NCBI RefSeq assembly: GCF_019578655.1
Contig: NC_063265.1
Span: forward strand, 11,442,501-11,506,500
Direction: 5' to 3'
Source: Ricinus communis
Lineage: Eukaryota; Streptophyta; Magnoliopsida; Malpighiales; Euphorbiaceae
Length of the DNA: 64,000 nucleotides
The first letter of the stretch is position 1. Each line of letters begins with the position of its first letter. A model generated the notes under the pieces. That model did not search any database. It had not been told where the DNA came from and saw nothing but the letters and a program-made list of their open reading frames with translations. Shown here piece after piece: positions 1 through 10,480 of this stretch. The position numbers and the translations under genes were made by a program.

Positions 1-8
1 AATTTTAC

Positions 9-466
9 CTTCCAAGTGAGAGAAACGTGCTAAAATCAAAAAAAATGATCTCAATTGGCTCAGATTAATAGCATAACCAATACTTGAAAAACTTACCTTC
101 TAGATTTGATATGGATTGCATAAGCGAATTCTTTTCTTGCTCAGGAACTATATTTACATCAGTGTAAATGGTGGGTGGTGGCTGTAAATTCAACAATTCA
201 GATTCCATTACCATCCTATCAACGCAATCCAGGTTTGATCTCATAGGGAATGATTTCAAGGACTCATTTACATTGTCTAGAGAAAATGAGATCTGCACTT
301 CATTTTCAGTGGAAATGAACATATCTAAAACTAATGGAAACTGAAAAAAGCACAACCCTTTTCCATAAACAGAAATATTTTGCACAAAAAGTTCACAATC
401 CTTGGAACTTTGCTTAGAAAACACCCAACAGAAAACAAAATCGAATAAAGCTGTATATGCTATATT
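9..466 (-). pseudogene. kinesin-14 5' exons, copy 1 (cut by window edge)
   Basis: Minus-strand copy of the kinesin exons at 10023-10480. The larger exon is about 466 down to 97, with acceptor TGACAG upstream and donor GTAAGT downstream. A 21-nt micro-exon at 29-9 follows. The encoded text is identical to the other copy (residues such as PPPTIYTDVNIVPEQEK). No in-frame ATG lies near the exon start: the apparent first residue is a GTG and the frame stays open upstream to a splice acceptor, so this is an internal exon or its start lies further up. The window ends inside the following intron, so continuation into a full gene cannot be judged. Confidence 0.6.
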
Positions 467-1925
467 CTGTCAAATGAAGAAAGAATGAGAAACAACTGAG
501 ACCATACGGAATGTTTTGTTACTTAATAGATAATAAAACCAAAAAGACTTGCTATTTCAAGAAATTTAAAAACTGACAGAACACCAGGACGTAGATGAAT
601 TATAACCCAAAAGAAAAAAAAATATCAAGAGTGAAGTGTAAATGAAGATGAATCACATGCAATCAGGAGTACCCAAAAAGAAAAAACTTTTTCCGAGAAC
701 TGAACTGGTAGACATCAAAAAAAAAAAATAATACAAGAAGAATAGCAGAACCCAAGATCAGGTCACTCAGTCGAGTAAAAAAGACACCAACTTTAACTTG
801 CTCAACTAATTCAAACAAAGAAACCCAAGAAATAAGAAAACCCTAGGAGTTGAAACAAGAAAACAAGACAGGAAGTCAAAAGTTGAGCTCAAGTTTTCAA
901 TGATTGAACACTCTTTTTAAATCTGATTAGGAGGTGAAATGAAAGTCCTTTACATCAGTACAGAGTGTTTTATTAAGTTGACAATGGCCAATAAGAAATG
1001 AAAAATAATGCACGTAACAGTGAAAGATGCTTATTCTGTATTAGTAAAGGTTGGTCCAGATCTACAAAAATGAACGTCTTAAAAAATAAAAAATAAAAAG
1101 TAAATTTCTTCTTTATCTTTTTTCAAAGAGGAGCGTATGGAGCGGAGGAGAAGAGGCAAAGGCAAGAATCAAAGTGGAGCTCTGACGCTTTTCTTAAGCT
1201 GACATGGAGGGGTCTCTGTTGGTTATGTTTTCAAGTCCAAAATGATGTGGTTGTACAATTTTTTAAATATTATGGATTCAGGGATCGTAATTGATGTGAT
1301 TGTAATTGTATAGTACCTACCACTTTCAGAAAAAAAAAAAAATCAATTGTAACTGCACAGTAACCAAACCCACCGTGAATTCTGGAAAAGCCATTGTTTA
1401 TTTTGTTCTAATTTCTATGGTCATTCTAAGTTTTATTTTGTTCTAAATTGGTTGTCTAATTTTAATAATTGATAGTCTGTAATTTATAAAAATATTATTT
1501 TTAATAGTTTATCTAAAATATTTGATTAATTAATTCTATATTAGTTTTATAGAATCTAAAATATTTAATAAGTTATCCTTTTTTTCATTTTCATACATAT
1601 TCAGATATTTGACTAAATCAACTAAACTTTTAAAAAATTATATTTTAGAATTAGATGAATCTATTAAAGTATCATTTTTGTCACTAAGACTGAATTATTT
1701 ATTTTAATCTCTCATTTTGAGAAAATAAATAATAAATAATTTTTAATACAATTTAATGAAAAAGATATATTTTTTCTCTTGAGAGAAACTTAGTAACAAA
1801 TACTAATGTTGGATAAGCCGTACAAATAATTCAATTTAATAATAACAAGAAGAAGACTAAAATTAATAAAATAATAATAATGTAGCATATCGCCTATATC
1901 GATAATCGATGGTATTATAAAAATA

Positions 1926-1927
<2 letters not shown>

Positions 1928-1967
<40 letters not shown>
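1928..1967. repeat. (TA)n microsatellite
   Basis: Uninterrupted TA run of about 20 repeats. The matching place in copy 2 (about 11945-11978) is shorter and interrupted by a G, so this is a length polymorphism between the two 10-kb copies. Confidence 0.9.
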
Positions 1968-1969
<2 letters not shown>

Positions 1970-2284
1970 AAAGGAAATACTAGAAAAATGAAAACTTGTC
2001 ACATCTTAACATGAAATTTGGTGATGTGGCGGGATTAGATTGGCCTGATACTTTGGGATGCAGCAGTTTTATGAACATTGTCTCAGTTCTCTAGGCATTT
2101 CCCATTTTCTAGCGGTTCTTTTATAGCGAATATGATGTCTTGCCGTTAACGGTAAAGCTGTAATAATGGACAGCGCAGGCTGCCTTTTGGCCCTTGGATT
2201 TTCAAATATTTAAAAGTTGATCTTTATGCCACGGGTTCCTATAGTCCGCCTGGCCAATGATGTTAAATTTTTACTATTTTTATA

Positions 2285-2600
2285 AAAAGATATGATATTA
2301 CATTAAATAAAATTGACAATTACATTTTAATAAAAATAAAAATAATATTAAATATTAAAAATATACATAAAAAATTATTTTTAACAATCATCAATCATAT
2401 TGATTGAATAATAAATTATAATCCTAAAAATACTTCACTTAATAACATTATATCATATATGACTTTATAAATATTTTTAACGAGTCTAATTATTTAAATA
2501 TTAAATTTAATTTTTTAAATATAAAAGAGAACTCAATACCTCCATAATAGAGGATCATAATACTTTTATAAAATGAAAATTCAGAACTCAAGAATGGAGG
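2285..2600. repeat. dispersed AT-rich repeat, forward member of an inverted pair
   Basis: Landmarks AACAATCATCAATCAT, TTTTTAACGAGTCTAATT, AGAGAACTCAATACC and ATAGAGGATCATAAT occur here in this order. They recur in reverse complement, same order, about 3.4 kb away at 5950-6260 with clear divergence. The duplicate pair in copy 2 is about 12295-12610 and 15985-16275. This looks like two old insertions of one non-coding repeat family in opposite orientation; the family is not recognised. Confidence 0.5.
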
Positions 2601-2639
2601 ACTACAAGACTTTCTAAGAAAATATTAATAATTATTTAT

Positions 2640-3205
2640 AAAATTAAGAAAGAAATACAAAAATTATCATGTGATTTTATCTTTTTACATAATATGTCAT
2701 GTAATTTTTTGTGATACTTTAGTACCTTGAAAATTAAAATATTAATAATTTATATTTAAATTCACTAACACCGTTAATTAAATAGTCGTAATACATCCAT
2801 TTATTATTAATTGGCTGAGATTACACCACCATTCCACTAATTACTACCTTAGTTTTCGTCCAAAACTAGCTATATCAATTTTTATAGAGTTTGAAGATAA
2901 AAATTAAAAAGAGAAAAATAGTTTATAATTTAATTTTTTAATTATAGTCAAATTCAATAATCTGATAAGATTATAAAATTTTATATTTTATCATTTATCT
3001 GACAAGACCGATTTTATAATGATCGGATTTCAATTGAGATTTAATTTTTAAAATTATTAAAACTATTAATAAATTTGGACACAAATTGCTAACAGTATAA
3101 TTCTCACGGTACTAAAGTGCGATAAAAAATTTATAGGACTCTTTTGTGTCAAAGATTAAATCACACGGTAAATTTTTGTACTTTATCTTAAAACTAATTA
3201 ATAAA
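2640..3205. mobile_element. MITE-like element with diverged ~85-100 bp inverted ends (copy 1)
   Basis: The left arm (about 2645-2755) contains ACAAAAATTATCATGTGATT and, 60 bp on, GATACTTTAGTACCTTGA. The right arm (about 3095-3205), read on the minus strand, has ACAAAAATTTACCGTGTGATT and then GCACTTTAGTACCGTGAGA at the same spacing. The arms therefore form diverged terminal inverted repeats around about 350 bp of AT-rich DNA without coding capacity. This is the form of a non-autonomous DNA transposon (MITE). Target-site duplications could not be fixed with confidence. The copy-2 equivalent is about 12655-13215. Confidence 0.5.
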
Positions 3206-5949
3206 AACGAGGGGTAATTTTTTTTTAATAGTAGAACTATGATTGGTTATTATTCTTTTTAATTTTTAACAATTACAATTTTTAGAGAGGACGGACTAGT
3301 CTTCGGTAGCGCCCTGGCTAGCAGGCCATACGGATGGATGATTTTTTTTTTCTTAAATATAAAATTTGATATTTTAATTTTTTTTAATCTATGAAAGAAT
3401 TAACAAATACATATAAATTATTGAATCTGATAGTTATTTCATTATACTCTCTATAAAAGAATAATTAAAGTGTCCAAAATTTTCTCAAATCCAAAAATAA
3501 AATATTTTTACTATTTTAGTTATATGTCTAAGTACATATTATAATTTATTTTTAAAAACATAATCATTTATATTTGATTCAATTTATAATAATTGTACGC
3601 ATTTAAAAAATTATTAATAATACACAGTCAAACTCAAGAATACTGTTAAAAGGCTGTGGTAATCTATGCACATCAATAGTCAATTATCGTACCAACTCAT
3701 TTGAAATTTGTAACATTGATTTTAGTCCGTAGATCACCTAAAGAAACTTTATAATCAAACGCGGTATTTCTTTTATTCTGCTCCTGTCCGCACTTAACAA
3801 ATTTTAATTATTATTTGGACAGATTTTAAAAAGTAAAAAAAGAATTTGTAAAAAGTTTGATCGTGTCTGTTTGAGCTTGTCTCCGGCAATTATAAAAATC
3901 TCCGCTCGACACCACCTCAATCCAAATTTAGACACCGTATAAATTACCCACATAATTTAGATATGGATAATTAATCATCATAAAATAATTAAATTTTTTT
4001 ATTAATACTGGTTGAATGGTTAATAAAATGGTTTGAATTCTTATAAATATTATTTTTTAACTGAATCGGATTGTAAATAGCTAATTTTTAAAAAATGGTT
4101 TATATATGTTAGAACAGTTGTGATAAGCAAGTCATGAAGTTAGAATCAAATCTAGATGCCTAAAACAAGACATGATTCTTAAAATTGGGTGCGGTCGACA
4201 TATTGATTTGGTCATATACCCTAAACAAACCAGGCAATAATTACTTAAATGCACGATCACTCACTAGCTTAGCCTTAGCCATTAATGTCTTTTTGTGAGG
4301 TGGACGTGGTCTGATTTTGGTGGAATGGAGGAGGAGGATAATGGCCAACAACACTTGAATAACTTAGTCATCTGTTTTTATCATGTCTGATAAATTAACT
4401 GACCACTCCTTGAATAAAATTGTTCCACTGTGTCTTAACAGTATTAGTTAACATCTCCATTCCCACCTCACGTTTTGCCCCCTCCGATTCTAGCATTTAG
4501 TCTTCTTTTTATTAGTGGCCGTTTGATCATCTGATCATATGTATCACTAAACTATCAGTCTGAGGAGATAAACATTTGTAAGATTGATAGATAATCATCC
4601 AATGCATATATATGTGATGCATTATCATCTAATAAGAGCATTCTTTTATGATGAAAGTTACAAAAGAAATATTTTGTTGCTAGTCATAAAAAAAAAAAAA
4701 AAATTATTTAATGATTTTACTATATTAGAGATTTCGCGATATGTTGGTACTTCCGCATACACATCAACAACTCATTTGATAATTTTATTTGTGATAATAA
4801 AAAAATGTTAAATTTGAATATTCATCGATACTGACAAGAGTTCAACGATGAGTATAACATGTATTATTTAGTACATAAAATATCAATATCTAATGAATAT
4901 ATTTTGAAGATGATTCTTGTAAAAAAAGGTAAATAAAAATACTTTGTTTTTCCTATGAATATCTAAAGAATAAAAATGGAAGCTCTTTTTATCAGTAGTT
5001 TCATTTCTTTTAGAATAAACTACACGGATCTTTTCTCAATATTCAATCTCAGATGAAGATGGACGCTGTGAATCTGAAAAAAGCCCACATGGATGGGTTC
5101 ATTGGAAGCTCAGAAATGGAGGTGGGCTCTGCTCATTCTGCACCCACTTAGGGGTGGTCTGCAAGGATCAGCCACTTTTTTGACTGCATCCACATGCCAT
5201 TTGACCCTACTTCCACCACATCACCCTCTTTTGCCCTCACTGTTTAAATAATAATAATAATTAATAATAAAAGGAATTTTTTAATCAAAAAACTGGAGAA
5301 TGGCGTATATTCAAAAGGTGAGTCATGTGGTATATAGTTAGTTGTACATTATTGCTTGTAATCGCTACTTATCCTGATAATGATATTCAAATTATAATTA
5401 CCGAAGATAGGGGAAAAGGAAAGAATCTCATAGTTTTGTTTTAAAATTGATGTATATTTTTATAATCTACACTACATTTGATAAAAATCTATATATATTT
5501 ATTAATTTTAAATAATAAAATATACTTCAATTGATTAATACTAAAATGTTAAACTTCTTTTATTATTTGTTGTGGTATATATTATATATTTAAGTACAAA
5601 ATTTATGTATTTTTAATAATGTATCTAATAATTTATTTTCAAATAGTTAAATAAAAATATTTTATTACTTATTCTATATCCATGTATAAAATATAAAGAG
5701 ACATTAAAATTATCCATTAACCGTTGGTTTAGGATTACAACACTTATGAGGAAGTATCGAATTAAAACAATATAAATAATAAAATGACACTATTAAACAA
5801 TTGGTCGAGTTAATAACTGAATTATTTTAAAATATATTCATTCAAAGAATCCTAGTTGATTCTTCTTTTTTTTCTTGTTTTCATCAAAGTCTCATTTTTT
5901 ATTTATCGCTTCATTTTAGATCGGCAGTGATCCGTTTTTATACTTTTCA

Positions 5950-6260
5950 TTAATTAGTTTTTAAGGAGTTTTATGATCCTCGATTATGGAAGTTTTGAAT
6001 TATTCTTCTTTAAAGATTTTATAGTAATCAATTAGAATGAGTGTTGAGTTCTCTTTTTATGGGAGTGATGAAAAGAAAAAACAATTAAATCCAATATTTA
6101 AACAATCGAACTCGTAAAAAAATATCTATAGAGTCGGTATATAGCTTAGTGCCACTGAATTGAGCATATTACTTCGTCATTATGATTGATGATTGTTATG
6201 AGTTGATTTTTTTATTTGTATATTAAAATATATTTATTAATTTTTATTAATAAACCATTG
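5950..6260. repeat. dispersed AT-rich repeat, reverse member of an inverted pair
   Basis: Reverse-complement relative of 2285-2600. On the minus strand one reads AACAATCATCAATCAT, TTTACGAGTTCGATTG, AGAGAACTCAACACT and ATCGAGGATCATAAA. It is more GC-rich at the landmarks and carries an insertion near ATCACTCCCATAAA, so the two members are old relative to the 10-kb duplication. Confidence 0.5.
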
Positions 6261-7261
6261 ATATTTCTTTTAAAATAAAGTGAATAATCGAATTTATCTC
6301 CATAAAAAGATTATATTTGCTGGTTTAAGAAAAGAAAGGCACCATAAATGCAAAACTACTCTCTTGTTTGCTAAATTTGAGCTTCCTTTACGGGTGATGA
6401 TGTTTGACAACGATACCTTTGCATTGTCATCGTCTGTGTTGTACCCACGTCTGTGCCAATTTATATATATACATCCCTTTTTCTATTTAATTATAAACTA
6501 ATATAAAGAGATTCTAACCTGAAATATTACTGAAGTTAAAATATATACACTTTTCTAAAAGTAAATTATTAGGAGATAATTTTAAATTCCTATAATTATT
6601 TTTTCAATTTTTAAATAACTAAACTCTTCATATTAAACATGATATATAATTTATTAAAAATAATCATTGATAGGTTTAAAATATTTATATCAGTTATTCA
6701 TCATTTTATTCTCTAAATATATATTTAGAAAAAATACGAATCATATATATTATTTCTTATGCGAATTTCTCCATATGAGTAGCACTATTTTTAAGTAAAA
6801 TTCATCAACATAAATTTTTAAATATATATATTAATTTGAAATCGTAAAATTAGTCACTAAACTGTTAAATAATAAATAAATGTTTAAATTTTAATATGAT
6901 AAATGATTATTTCAATATGATAATGATTATAAAAGTTGTTGATACATCAAATAATCAATCAAAAATTCAATGCAAGAATAAAATACAAGAATTTAATTAT
7001 TCTTTTTTAATTTGAGCACTTCATACATGAAATTAAATTTAGCTAATCCTATTAATGATTTATTTAGTCTCTTGAAGAAAAACATCAAATCTCGTTCCTC
7101 TATTTTATAATTGGCACTTAAAACTGAAAAAAAAAGAAAAATAATTAAATCTATGGCAAGTTTGCAATATTATAAACTAATTCAAAATATAATTACTTCA
7201 AATTCATTAAAAATTCGTTTAATCATGGGTGAGACCTTTTTTCAAAATTTATACTTCGGGA

Positions 7262-8446
7262 TTACAAATTTAGACACATAACGACGTCGTCCCTGAAGCC
7301 ACGGCAAATATGACAGATAAGAATTTCACATGCTCGGGCTTGCCTTTGACTTTCACTTTCCCGTTCGTTCGTTAAAAAATAAAATAAAAATAATAATAAT
7401 GAAAAGTCTGTTTGTTTATGGTAATTAGTTCCCAAATCTCTCCTCTTTCTTTCTCTTCTCCTCTCTTCTTCTTCTTCTTCCTGTCTCTTCGCTATGTAAA
7501 ATAAATAAAACTCCCAACACAAAACAAAAAACAAAGCAAAGAAAATATAGCCACAATCTCTCTAAATTTAGGGTTTCAATAACAATAATAATAATAATAA
7601 TAATTGACTCTCTCAATATCATAATAAATCAAACACTATTACCAGATTTTCATCTCCCGAATTCCATCACTTCCTGTAAGTTAGTCTTATAATTCTCCTT
7701 TTTATTATTATTCATTTTACGATGATTTTGTTTTTGAGCCTCCATTTCATTATATTTTTTGGTTATTTTTGCATTATTACTCTCTCTACTTTGTTTTGGC
7801 TCATGTTTTGTGCATAGTAATACTCAGTATCCATTTACTCGATTCTTCTTTGTTTTTAGGGTTTGGATCGCATTTATTACCGGCGATTTTTGTCTTTCTA
7901 AATTTTGATTTTGAATTTGTTTCTCAATATCTAAATTAAGCATTTAAGGACTTGTTGGTGATTGCTGCCATGTGCAAAATTCTTTGGCAAGTCGTCGATT
8001 AATAGATTGTTTTCATTTTATGGTGATTAATATTCTAGTCCATGGCTTTCCATACATTAATTTAGCGTTGACATTTTGGTGCATTAATGACCTAAATATA
8101 TATTAATATGAGTAAATTAAGTGGGATAAATAATATAACTGATACTATGCTCGTGTCTGCCTGCAAGATAGTGTTGGCATTTTTCCTACTAGCAGATCGT
8201 GTCCAGTTCATGCCTTTCTATTCATGTTGAAATGTTTAAATTTGAGATTAATGTTATAAATTGGGGATTAGCGGATATATTATAGAAGTAGTTAGTGATT
8301 TCTAAGAAATAGGTGATCATTTGTTGGGGAACCCAGCTATAAATGGTCTCTGACTAGTTCAAACTGTTACCAACAGCTTATTAAAGATCTGCTATTTTTA
8401 ATTTTGTTTTTTTTTTCTCACTGATTGCCATTTTATGTTACATTAG
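7262..8446 (+). promoter_or_regulatory. WD40 gene promoter, leader and 5'-UTR intron (copy 1)
   Basis: Upstream of the copy-1 WD40 first exon lies a pyrimidine-rich stretch (about 7438-7490, TCTTC repeats), typical of plant 5' leaders, then a telo-box-like TTAGGGTTT (7568-7576). A 10-bp palindrome with a GACGTC core (ACGACGTCGT, 7281-7290), a possible bZIP site, lies further up. A 5'-UTR intron is well supported: donor CCT|GTAAGT at 7675/7676 and acceptor TTACATTAG at 8446, 11 bases before the ATG. Everything is repeated in copy 2. Confidence 0.6.
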
Positions 8447-8556
8447 GGTTTATTGCGATGCACCGAGTGGGTAGTGCAGGGAACACGTCAAGTTCTGTTC
8501 GCCCACGCAAAGAGAAGAGGCTTACATATGTGCTGAATGATGCTGACGATAAGAAG
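8447..8556 (+). pseudogene. WD40 (WDR48/LRS1-like) first coding exon, detached copy with intact frame
   Basis: ATG at 8458, donor GT at 8557: 33 intact codons ([13 protein letters not shown]... ending NDADDKK), the conserved N-terminus of plant WDR48-like proteins. Exon 2 does not follow: after 484 bp of intron the sequence is broken at 9040 by kinesin DNA. The corresponding exon in copy 2 (18482-18579), which is joined to the rest of the gene, lacks one G and is out of frame. A transcript from this promoter could in principle splice its donor to the exon-2 acceptor at 19368, across a 10.8-kb intron, and give an intact protein. That is inference only. Confidence 0.7.
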
Positions 8557-9040
8557 GTAGTATTAGTATTTCTAATTATTATTTATTATTAATTTGGGAT
8601 GTGGGGTGTTGGGAAGATTATTGGGTAGTCAGCATTTTTCTGTGTCTTGTTTTCACTTTGTGTACTTAATTGCATGTTTAATTTCTTTAACTTATTGCTT
8701 CTTTTGCTAATGGATTATTCTTTGACATTGCTAAGATCTATGACACAACGAGCATTAACTAAACTCTATTTGTTCGGTTTTATAAATATAAACTTCTCTT
8801 ATTATGTCATTTAAATTAGTTCATCAGATTGAATTAATACGCCTGCATGCTCAGGAATTATAAACTTGTATTGTGCTATCATCTTTGTTTAAATCTTTAA
8901 CTTTTGCAGTCAATTTGGGGCCCCTTCTACAAGGAAATGACAGGCAATATTACCAGTTGTTTTGTTTCTTTTTTTTTTTTTTACAGATCAGAATAAAGAA
9001 TTGGCCTTGATTGCATGTGCTTGGCTTTGTTGAGTTGCTT

Positions 9041-9401
9041 TTGATATGGATTGCATAAGCGAATTCTTTTCTTGCTCAGGAACTATATTTACATCAGTGT
9101 AAATGGTGGGTGGTGGCTGTAAATTCAACAATTCAGATTCCATTACCATCCTATCAACGCAATCCAGGTTTGATCTCATAGGGAATGATTTCAAGGACTC
9201 ATTTACATTGTCTAGAGAAAATGAGATCTGCACTTCATTTTCAGTGGAAATGAACATATCTAAAACTAATGGAAACTGAAAAAAGCACAACCCTTTTCCA
9301 TAAACAGAAATATTTTGCACAAAAAGTTCACAATCCTTGGAACTTTGCTTAGAAAACACCCAACAGAAAACAAAATCGAATAAAGCTGTATATGCTATAT
9401 T
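9041..9401 (-). pseudogene. kinesin-14 exon fragment (third copy)
   Basis: Minus-strand fragment identical to most of the exon at 10480-10111, from its acceptor (TGACAG, at 9402-9407) to codon ATATCAAA. At 9041 it is cut inside the exon and fused to WD40 intron DNA, so it has no splice donor and no continuation. It sits downstream of the motor exon at 9566-9727, where motor-domain exons would be expected. A non-functional product of rearrangement or misassembly. Confidence 0.8.
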
Positions 9402-9535
9402 CTGTCAAATGAAGAAAGAATGAGAAACAACTGAGACCATACGGAATGTTTTGTTACTTAATAGATAATAAAACCAAAAAGACTTGCTATTTCAAGAAAT
9501 TTAAAAACTGACAGAACACCAGGACGTAAATGAAC
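9041..9535. repeat. third partial copy of the kinesin 5' segment
   Basis: About 490 bp are identical or nearly identical to 10120-10614 (offset 1079), that is, the 3' two thirds of the first visible kinesin exon plus its upstream flank. The left junction (9040/9041) joins WD40 intron sequence to the middle of the kinesin exon. The right end fades near 9529-9535 into intron sequence lying beyond the motor exon at 9566-9727. The kinesin exon thus occurs three times in 10.5 kb. Confidence 0.9.
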
Positions 9536-9565
9536 CCCAAAGAAAATGTGAAATTAGATACCAAC

Positions 9566-10480
9566 CTTGAGTAGCTGCTTGATTGAAAACTTTATCAAAT
9601 CTGAATGCTTTCATACTTCCTAAATATTTGATTACAACCTTTTCTGACTCAATTAACACGGGTTCATGAATTCTTCTCCACTCTGTCAGTAGAAATGGTC
9701 TAATTCGGCAAAATACTCTAATACAGCCTGAAAAGTAAAACTTTGAATGAGAAAATGAAAAATAAAAATCCCATGTTTTAGCCAAACAATAAATAACAAC
9801 CTTTAATATCTAATATCTTATTCAATGCTTCTTTACGCTTCTTGGTCAATGACCTCTCCTTCTGTTTCAACTGAGCAATTTCTCCTACAAGATCAATTAA
9901 ACAAAAGAAACTTGTATCATCAAAGGCCCTTCAATACTTGTACTAAGAAGATCATTATATTTTCCAGTAACTGGTTTCTGAAACTATAATTTGCATTTAC
10001 CAATTCTGACTTGTAATTTTACCTTCCAAGTGAGAGAAACGTGCTAAAATCAAAAAAAATGATCTCAATTGGCTCAGATTAATAGCATAACCAATACTTG
10101 AAAAACTTACCTTCTAGATTTGATATGGATTGCATAAGCGAATTCTTTTCTTGCTCAGGAACTATATTTACATCAGTGTAAATGGTGGGTGGTGGCTGTA
10201 AATTCAACAATTCAGATTCCATTACCATCCTATCAACGCAATCCAGGTTTGATCTCATAGGGAATGATTTCAAGGACTCATTTACATTGTCTAGAGAAAA
10301 TGAGATCTGCACTTCATTTTCAGTGGAAATGAACATATCTAAAACTAATGGAAACTGAAAAAAGCACAACCCTTTTCCATAAACAGAAATATTTTGCACA
10401 AAAAGTTCACAATCCTTGGAACTTTGCTTAGAAAACACCCAACAGAAAACAAAATCGAATAAAGCTGTATATGCTATATT
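9566..10480 (-). pseudogene. kinesin-14 family gene, 5' exons only, truncated within the motor domain
   Basis: Four minus-strand exons join in phase: about 10480-10111; a 21-nt micro-exon 10043-10023; 9884-9801; 9727-9566. They encode a charged coiled-coil neck ([20 protein letters not shown]) running directly into the start of a kinesin motor: [12 protein letters not shown], then [14 protein letters not shown] coiled coil N-terminal to the motor marks the minus-end-directed, C-terminal-motor kinesin-14 family. All of the nucleotide-binding P-loop, switch and microtubule-binding regions should follow but are absent: beyond 9566 the DNA turns into the repeated exon at 9041-9401. The first visible exon has no in-frame ATG near its start. 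As it stands the locus cannot encode a motor. The true gene may have been broken by assembly. Confidence 0.75.

Larger units (their letters stand above)
425..7261. other. AT-rich intergenic DNA between divergent kinesin and WD40 genes (copy 1)
   Basis: No convincing gene is visible on either strand. Long ORFs are absent; those that exist are AT-rich and start with non-ATG codons. The first 700 bp are probably the upstream region of the kinesin gene. The rest holds a TA microsatellite, a MITE-like inverted-repeat element near 2640-3205, an inverted pair of a dispersed repeat (about 2285-2600 and 5950-6260), and short GC-richer islets near 2040-2260, 3290-3345, 4240-4530 and 5050-5240 that I cannot assign. 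The islet at 5050-5240 has a 32-codon ATG ORF preserved in both copies, too short to call. Copy 2 repeats all this at about 10481-17285. Confidence 0.6.
1..9040. repeat. 10-kb direct duplication, copy 1
   Basis: This stretch is a near-identical direct copy of 10015-19065, with an initial offset of 10014 bp that drifts through small indels. Visible differences are scattered SNPs (about 1241 g/c, 11520 a/g), homopolymer and microsatellite lengths (the TA run near 1930 is longer here; the AAT run near 11880 is longer in copy 2) and a small indel near 3905. It contains the 5' part of a kinesin-14 gene (minus), AT-rich intergenic DNA and the promoter, leader intron and exon 1 of a WD40 gene (plus). 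It ends abruptly in the first coding intron, where GAGTTGCTT joins kinesin sequence with only TT shared at the join. The left edge is the window edge, so the true unit may be longer. Confidence 0.95.

Noticed and set aside
4584..4811. ORFs in the AT-rich intergenic region
   Set aside because: Non-ATG starts, codon use driven by AT content, and disruption in the copy-2 counterpart.
5052..5150. 32-codon ATG ORF preserved in both 10-kb copies
   Set aside because: Preservation follows from the recent duplication; copies differ by missense changes and there is no homology.
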